This document shows positions 7,786 through 11,377 of a stretch of DNA of 11,377 nt, one piece after another (position 1 is the stretch's first letter; every line of letters begins with the position of its first letter). The position numbers and the translations under genes are program-made. Below the pieces are notes generated by a model. It ran no database searches and was not told the origin of the DNA. It saw nothing but the letters and a program-made list of their open reading frames with translations. The DNA is from an uncultured Oscillibacter sp. (GTDB lineage Bacteria > Bacillota > Clostridia > Oscillospirales > Oscillospiraceae): assembly GCA_947245315.1 (NCBI GenBank), contig CAMXNV010000052.1, positions 1-11,377 of the forward strand, given 5' to 3'.

Positions 7786-8586
7786 CTATGGCAATAAGCT
7801 GAAAATAATCTCAAACACCGGAGCCACGAAGAGCACGCTGTCAAATCGATCCAGCACGCCGCCGTGGGCCAGGAAGAGATGCCCGTAGTCCTTGATCCCA
7901 AATTCCCGCTTGATAAGGGAAAAACTCAGGTCCCCGATCTGGGCCACCACGCCGCAGACCAGGGCCAGGGCCGCCATGGGCCCGTAGCCGATGAGGGAGC
8001 CGCCGAAGAAACGGTCCATCACCCACACGAACAGCAGCCCGCAGAGCACATTCCCAACCAGCCCCCCCACGGAGCCCTCCACCGTCTTTTTGGGGCTGAC
8101 CTTAGGGGCCAGCTTATGCTTGCCCAAGGTGAGCCCAGCGAAGAAGGCGAAGGTGTCACAGGCGAAGCTGAGGATGAAGGGCAGGAGCAGGTAGGCCCTG
8201 GGAAAGCCGGAAGCGTTCAGCCGGAGGAAAGCGGAAAAGGAGTATCCAATAGCGATACTCCCGAAGAGGCCCGCCATGATCTGGTTGAACTTCACCTCGC
8301 CGCCCTTGAAAATGGCATGGCCGAAAAAGATCAGGGCTTCCAGCAAAAACAGCATGGTCACATGAGCCGGGCGTTCATAATACCAGGCTACCGTAAAGAC
8401 CGCCGTGACAATGCCCATGCCCGCCAGCTCACTTCGCTTCACGCCGCTGACACAGCGCTGGAGCTCCATGGCCCCAATACCCGCCAGGACGCACAGCGCC
8501 GCCAGCATCACAATGGAGGGCGCGGCCAGGACCACATACAGCAGCGCCGGGATGCCCACCACGGCCACTAAAATCCTTGACTTCAT
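7786..8586 (-). CDS. cdsA: Phosphatidate cytidylyltransferase (CDP-diglyceride synthase)
   Basis: CdsA is an integral membrane enzyme that makes CDP-diacylglycerol from phosphatidate and CTP, the entry to anionic phospholipid synthesis. The 266-residue protein is mostly hydrophobic, with several predicted membrane helices. Diagnostic segments are CDTFAFFAG (143-151), SPKKTVEGSVGG (164-175), QIGDLSFSLIKR (216-227) and KDYGHLFLAHGGVLDRFDS (232-250). The last is the family signature, but where most members have Pro/Gly before xHGG this one has Leu-Ala (LFLAHGG). The metal-binding aspartates (D219, D246, D249) are present. Start ATG at 8586 follows AAGGG by about 11 bases in a T-rich leader, similar to ispG and different from the GGAG type of the other genes. 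A hairpin repeat separates it from uppS. Confidence 0.96.
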   Translation of the reverse strand: MKSRILVAVVGIPALLYVVLAAPSIVMLAALCVLAGIGAMELQRCVSGVKRSELAGMGIVTAVFTVAWYYERPAHVTMLFLLEALIFFGHAIFKGGEVKFNQIMAGLFGSIAIGYSFSAFLRLNASGFPRAYLLLPFILSFACDTFAFFAGLTLGKHKLAPKVSPKKTVEGSVGGLVGNVLCGLLFVWVMDRFFGGSLIGYGPMAALALVCGVVAQIGDLSFSLIKREFGIKDYGHLFLAHGGVLDRFDSVLFVAPVFEIIFSLLP

Positions 8587-8606
8587 GAAACCAAAACCCT
8601 TCTATC

Positions 8607-8702
8607 AGTTAGGAGTGAGGAGGTAGGTGTTAGGAGTTAAAATGATGGAACCGGCCCTCAGCTTGGGAAAACTCCTAACTCCTCACTCCTAACTCCTCAC
8701 TA
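8607..8702 (-). repeat. Heptamer-built hairpin repeat, copy A (between uppS and cdsA)
   Basis: Arms 8607-8638 and 8670-8702 are built of near-tandem heptamers (TTAGGAG, TGAGGAG and variants) and are complementary over about 32 bp with about five mismatches, enclosing a 31-base loop (8639-8669). In the transcript the GGAG-rich arm begins at the TAG stop codon of uppS and the CTCC-rich arm ends about 20 bases before cdsA. There is no T run after it. Compared with copy B at 5453-5554, the arms are near-identical in motif and the loop has the same length. The loop ends (AAAA at one side, GGAA at the other) match copy B only if one copy is inverted, while the middle differs. Confidence 0.85.
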
Positions 8703-9440
8703 TTTCTTCACTCCGCCGAACCGCCGGTCCCTGCTGTGATAGGCGGCGATGGCCTTATCCACCTCCGCCTCGTCGAAGTCCGGCCACAGGGTGTCCGTGT
8801 AATAGAACTCCGAATAGGCGCACTGCCACAGCAGGAAATTGCTCAGCCGCTGCTCCCCGCTGGGGCGGATGATGAGCTCCGGGTCCGGGATGCCCTGGGA
8901 ATCCAGGTAGTCCGAAAACAGGGCCTCGTCCAGCTCCTCGGGCTTTTTGGTCCCGGCGGCGCAGTCCGCGGCAAACTGCCGGGCCGCCCGGAGGAGCTCG
9001 TCCCGGCCCCCGTAGTTCAGGCAGACGTTGGCCTGGAAGTCGTCGCGGCTCAGGTGCTCCGTGATCTCGTCCGTCTCCCTGGCCAGGGCCCGGAGCTCCG
9101 GGGCAATGGGGGTCATGTCCCCGAAGAAGTGGAGCCGGATATGGTCCCGCTCCATGGTGTCCACCGCCTCCAGGAGATACCTCTTCAAGAGGGCCATGAT
9201 GGCCGAGACCTCCGCCTCGGAGCGCTTCCAGTTCTCCGTGGAGAAGGCGTAGACCGTCAGGTACTTCACGCCGATGTTTTTGCAGTAGGTGGCGATTTTC
9301 CGGAAGGTCTCCGCCCCGGCCTTGTGGCCCGCCGTCCGGGGGAGGCCCCGGCGGGTGGCCCAGCGGCCGTTGCCGTCCATGATGATCGCAATGTGGCGAG
9401 GCGGCAGAAGCCGCCCCGCCTCGTCTCTCCCGTTTGCCAT
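8700..9440 (-). CDS. uppS: Undecaprenyl diphosphate synthase (cis-prenyltransferase)
   Basis: UppS adds isopentenyl units to farnesyl diphosphate with cis geometry to give the C55 carrier used for peptidoglycan and other wall polymers. The protein is 246 residues, the usual length. Motifs in order: IIMDGNGRWA (19-28, catalytic D22), GHKAGAE (38-44), YAFSTENWKR (64-73), NYGGRDEL (142-149), and RPSGEQRLSNFLLWQ (192-206), followed by EFYYTDTLWPDF (211-222). All expected substrate-binding residues are seen. The ATG shares its A with the TGA stop of frr (TGATG), and there is no strong RBS at ideal distance, so it is probably translated by coupling to frr. The stop codon TAG is the first three bases of a hairpin repeat. 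Its product depends on isoprenoid units made through dxr and ispG downstream. Confidence 0.98.
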   Translation of the reverse strand: MANGRDEAGRLLPPRHIAIIMDGNGRWATRRGLPRTAGHKAGAETFRKIATYCKNIGVKYLTVYAFSTENWKRSEAEVSAIMALLKRYLLEAVDTMERDHIRLHFFGDMTPIAPELRALARETDEITEHLSRDDFQANVCLNYGGRDELLRAARQFAADCAAGTKKPEELDEALFSDYLDSQGIPDPELIIRPSGEQRLSNFLLWQCAYSEFYYTDTLWPDFDEAEVDKAIAAYHSRDRRFGGVKK

Positions 9441-9997
9441 CAGACCGCCATCAATTCCTTTTCCTTCTTGGCCAGCAGCTCATCCAGCTTCTTGCAGCTC
9501 TCGTCCGTCAGCTTCTGGAAATCCTTCTCCACCTGTTTCAGCTCGTCCTCGGTGATCTCGGAGCGTTTCTCCTGCTTCTTGAAGTTGTCCATGGCATCCC
9601 GGCGGATGTTCCGCACGGCCACCTTGCCCCCCTCGGCGTACTTGCGGATCTGCTTCACCAGCTCCTTGCGGCGCTCCTCGGTGAGCTGGGGGAAGGCCAG
9701 GCGCAGGGCCTTGCCGTCGTTCTGGGGGTTGATCCCCAGGTCCGAGTTCTGGCTGGCCTTTTCAATCAGCTTCAAGGCGGAGCCGTCCCAGGGGGAGATC
9801 AGCAGGGTCCGGGGGTCCGGAGAGGAGATAGCGGCAATCTGCTGGATGGGGGTGGGGCTGCCGTAGTAGTCCACCATGATCCGGTCCAGCACGGAGGCGT
9901 TGGCCCGGCCCGCCCGGACGGAGGCAAAGTCCGCCGCTACGGAGTCGATGCTCTTTTTCATCTTGTCCTCGTATACCTTGTATTCGTCCTTTAACAT
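9440..9997 (-). CDS. frr: Ribosome recycling factor
   Basis: RRF works with EF-G to split the post-termination ribosome. The protein is 185 residues, the standard size. Recognisable segments are the N-terminal helix (LKDEYKVYEDKM, 2-13), VRAGRAN (27-33), YYGSPTPIQQIA (44-55), the central hinge/beta domain, PQLTEERRKELVK (about 102-115), NIRRDAMD, and a long Lys/Glu-rich C-terminal helix, giving the typical three-helix bundle. Start ATG at 9997 has AAGGAG about 11 bases upstream, a slightly long spacing. It overlaps uppS by one base. In contrast to most pyrH-frr pairs, a 258-bp structured interval separates it from pyrH. Confidence 0.98.
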   Translation of the reverse strand: MLKDEYKVYEDKMKKSIDSVAADFASVRAGRANASVLDRIMVDYYGSPTPIQQIAAISSPDPRTLLISPWDGSALKLIEKASQNSDLGINPQNDGKALRLAFPQLTEERRKELVKQIRKYAEGGKVAVRNIRRDAMDNFKKQEKRSEITEDELKQVEKDFQKLTDESCKKLDELLAKKEKELMAV

Positions 9998-10255
9998 AAG
10001 TCAAGCTGCTCCTTGTATTGTAGATGTAGTAGTTATTAGAGCCCCTCTCCAAGGGCTGTGCTACACTGTAGGGGGAGCTGTGGATTGGTCATCAATCATC
10101 GTACACGCTCCGTCGCCGTCGCTTCGACTTGGTCTACTTCCAGACCCTAGAGCGCGCTAAAGTTCTTTTGCCTACTTTTCCCCTTCGGGGACGTACTCCA
10201 CTAAGATTTCGCTGTGCGAAATCAAGTGTCGTTACAGTCTTTCAAGAAAAGTAGG
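9998..10255 (-). other. Highly structured pyrH-frr spacer, candidate RNA element or composite repeat
   Basis: No coding gene is supported. Inverted repeats follow each other: 10040-10044/10053-10057; CTACAcTGTAG 10061-10071; GATTG/CAATC 10083-10097; GTCG/CGAC 10118-10128; GGTCT/AGACC 10131-10146; the palindrome AGCGCGCT 10151-10158; CCCCttcGGGG 10180-10190; and the strongest, GATTTCGCtgtGCGAAATC 10205-10223 (8-bp stem). A 10-base motif CCTACTTTTC at 10171-10180 is complementary to 10246-10255. None is followed by a T run in the leftward direction, so it does not look like a terminator. On the minus strand TACAAT (10018-10013) resembles a -10 box just before the frr RBS, but I see no matching -35. 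It could be a structured RNA, a processing site, or the relic of an inserted repeat. Confidence 0.6.
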
Positions 10256-10972
10256 TCATTCCCGAACAATGGTGCCTACTTTTTCGCCGCAGAGGGCCCG
10301 GACGATGTTCTGGGGGTCCTTGAGGGCGAAGAGGAGCACCGGGATATGGTTGTCCATGGAGAGGGACGTGGCCGTGGTGTCCATGACCATCAGGTGCTGG
10401 GCCAGTACGTCGTCATAGCTGATGACGTCGTATTTTACGGCGCTGGGGTCCTTCACCGGGTCGGCGGAATAGACTCCGTCCACATTCTTGGCCAGCAGGA
10501 TCACCTCCGCGCCGATCTCGGCGGCCCGGAGGACGGCGGCGGTGTCCGTGGAGAAGAAGGGGTTGCCGGTGCCGCAGCCGAAGATGACCACCCGGCCCTT
10601 CTCCAGATGCCGGATGGCCCGGGAGCGGATGTAGGGCTCGGCGATGGGGCGCATCTCGATGGCCGTCTGGACCCGGACGGGGATGCCCTTCTGCTCGCAC
10701 ACGTCGGCGACGGCCAGGCAGTTCATGACGGTGGCCAGCATGCCCATGTGGTCCGCCCGGGTGCGCTCCATGCGGCCCCCGCCGTCCTTGGCGCCCCGCC
10801 AGAAGTTGCCTCCGCCCACTACAAGGCCGATCTGGACGCCCATGTCCAGGCACTGCTTCACCACGTCGCAGACCCGTCCGATGACCTCGAAGTCCAGCCC
10901 CGTGCGCTTGTCCCCGGCCAGGGCCTCGCCGCTGATTTTCAGCAGCACCCGCCGGTATACAGGTTTTGCCAT
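10256..10972 (-). CDS. pyrH: Uridylate kinase (UMP kinase)
   Basis: PyrH phosphorylates UMP to UDP with ATP; it is the bacterial hexameric amino-acid-kinase-fold enzyme. The protein is 238 residues, the usual size. Motifs: LKISGEAL (11-18), VVGGGNFWRG (51-60), TRADHMGMLAT (71-81), the nucleotide loop FGCGTGNPFFSTDTAA (131-146; many homologues have Ala-Gly-Gly or Ala-Ala-Gly where this has Gly-Cys-Gly), KNVDGVYSADP (162-172), MDTTATSLSMDN (197-208) and the C-terminal GEKVGTIV (229-236). The ATG has GGGAGG 8 bases upstream. It is the first gene of the cluster; rpsB and tsf are not present upstream within the window. The codons for its last residues include a GAAAAAGTAGG stretch that is complementary to sequence just after the stop codon. 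Confidence 0.98.
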   Translation of the reverse strand: MAKPVYRRVLLKISGEALAGDKRTGLDFEVIGRVCDVVKQCLDMGVQIGLVVGGGNFWRGAKDGGGRMERTRADHMGMLATVMNCLAVADVCEQKGIPVRVQTAIEMRPIAEPYIRSRAIRHLEKGRVVIFGCGTGNPFFSTDTAAVLRAAEIGAEVILLAKNVDGVYSADPVKDPSAVKYDVISYDDVLAQHLMVMDTTATSLSMDNHIPVLLFALKDPQNIVRALCGEKVGTIVRE

Positions 10973-11020
10973 TCGCGTGACCTCCCTTTCAGAATCAGTC
11001 TGGGATTTTACAGCAGTTCT

Positions 11021-11049
11021 ATTTTAGCGTATTTTTCCGGTTTTGCATA
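11021..11049 (-). promoter_or_regulatory. Candidate sigma-70-type promoter for the pyrH-polC cluster
   Basis: On the minus strand TAAAAT (11026-11021) is a good -10 box. With a 17-base spacer, TATGCA (11049-11044) is a weak -35 (3 of 6 matches to TTGACA). The sequence here is AT-rich against a GC-rich background, and an A/T-rich tract (about 11072-11082) lies upstream, where an UP element would be. Transcription would start near 11014, leaving a leader of about 40 bases with the pyrH RBS. No other good promoter is seen before pyrH, so this probably drives the whole cluster. Confidence 0.5.
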
Positions 11050-11109
11050 GGGGGTTCCACGAGATTTTCCAAAAAAAGAAACGGGGGGGCCGGGAAGGAC
11101 GCCGGGGAG

Positions 11110-11134
11110 TAGGGGCGGACCTGTGTGTCCGCCC
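11110..11134 (+). repeat. Left 25-base inverted repeat flanking the tandem array; also a hairpin
   Basis: This 25-base segment begins TAGGGGCGGACCT. It is itself a stem-loop (GGGCGGAC 11113-11120 with GTCCGCCC 11127-11134, 6-base loop). The reverse complement of 11320-11344 matches it at 22 of 25 positions, so the tandem repeats lie between two inverted copies. Such GC-rich hairpins are a common type of dispersed intergenic repeat in gut Clostridia (general knowledge; not checked here). Confidence 0.6.
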
Positions 11135-11342
11135 TTCTATAGGGAGCTCCGGGGTTTGGGGAAACGGGCAGACCATGGGCCTCCCTTCTACAGGAGGCCC
11201 CGGGGGTTCCGGGAAATGGGCGGACCATGAGCCCCTCTTCTACAGGAGGCCCCGGGGGTTGGGGAAACGGGCGGACCATGGGCCCCTCTTCTACCGGAGG
11301 CCCCGGGGGTTGGGGAAACGGGCGTACACTTAGGTCCGCCCC
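11135..11342. repeat. Four tandem 51-54 bp GC-rich repeats
   Basis: Units at 11135-11185, 11186-11237, 11238-11288 and 11289-11342, each opening with TTCTA and containing GGCCCCGGGGGTT-like and GGGAAACGGGCGGACC-like segments. A TACAGGG at 11343 looks like the start of a fifth, broken unit. At each unit junction, the end of one unit and the start of the next form a hairpin, the best being GGGCCTCC (11177-11184) with GGAGGCCC (11193-11200). Because 51 is a multiple of three, short repetitive open frames exist on both strands, but none has a credible start or a protein-like composition. The array lies about 60 bp upstream of the candidate pyrH promoter. Confidence 0.8.
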
Positions 11343-11344
11343 TA
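11320..11344 (-). repeat. Right 25-base inverted repeat flanking the tandem array
   Basis: Read on the minus strand this begins TAGGGGCGGACCT, the same 13 bases as the left copy at 11110-11134, and matches it at 22 of 25 positions overall. It overlaps the end of the fourth tandem unit. No target-site duplication is obvious at the outer edges, and no transposase gene is in the window. Confidence 0.55.
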
Positions 11345-11377
11345 CAGGGCGTTCTATCGGTAGAGAAGCAGGCCCTG

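Noticed and set aside
5453..8702. The two heptamer repeats as intrinsic terminators
   Set aside because: Neither stem is followed by a T run in the direction of transcription, and essential genes continue downstream without an evident new promoter.
9762..10052. 96-codon minus-strand frame overlapping frr and the spacer
   Set aside because: Most of it is frr read in another frame, and the rest is the structured spacer; no RBS or motif supports it.
9876..10160. 94-codon plus-strand frame across the frr start and the spacer
   Set aside because: It begins inside frr on the opposite strand, has no RBS, and its translation has no recognisable features.
11019..11333. Short repetitive frames on both strands across the 51-bp repeats (86 and 96 codons)
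   Set aside because: The frames are open because the repeat period is close to a multiple of three. Composition is Pro/Gly/Arg repeats, start context is poor, and the repeats vary in length (51, 52, 54), which a coding repeat would not tolerate.
11135..11342. CRISPR array
   Set aside because: The units are contiguous tandem copies without unique spacers, and no cas genes are present.

Overview
The window carries one long leftward (minus-strand) gene cluster of nine genes. Read in transcription order from the right, it is pyrH, frr, uppS, cdsA, dxr, rseP, ispG, a 47-codon membrane-protein gene, and polC. This order, and the presence of a Gram-positive-type PolC with a built-in exonuclease, point to a Firmicute (Clostridia). 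The very GC-rich third codon positions and the GC-rich intergenic repeats fit a high-GC gut member of the Oscillospiraceae (Flavonifractor/Pseudoflavonifractor-like). That placement is inference; there is no rRNA here to confirm it.

Layout. Positions 1-232 hold two terminator-like hairpins, one for a rightward gene lying off the left edge and one closing the leftward cluster immediately after polC. Positions 233-10972 are the nine genes, mostly packed with 0-25 bp gaps and obvious ribosome binding sites. Three gaps break the packing. Two of them (ispG/rseP and cdsA/uppS) are filled by copies of the same long hairpin-forming repeat, built from heptamers of the type TTAGGAG and TGAGGAG. The third (pyrH/frr, 258 bp) is a string of about seven small hairpins plus a 10-base motif that can pair in two alternative ways. 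Positions 10973-11377 hold a plausible promoter for the whole cluster, preceded by four tandem 51-54 bp GC-rich repeats flanked by an imperfect 25-base inverted repeat.

How the genes work together. They are core growth genes: UMP kinase and ribosome recycling factor; three steps of isoprenoid/undecaprenyl carrier synthesis (Dxr, IspG, UppS); CDP-diacylglycerol synthesis for phospholipids (CdsA); the site-2 intramembrane protease RseP; and the replicative polymerase PolC. Joint transcription would tie nucleotide supply, translation, envelope precursor supply and replication together. rpsB and tsf, which often precede pyrH, are absent, so the cluster appears to start at pyrH.

The coding genes are ordinary. 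What deserves attention is the non-coding structure: the paired hairpin repeat that supplies upstream stop codons and sits next to an atypical RBS, the structured pyrH/frr interval, and the repeat array upstream of the promoter.
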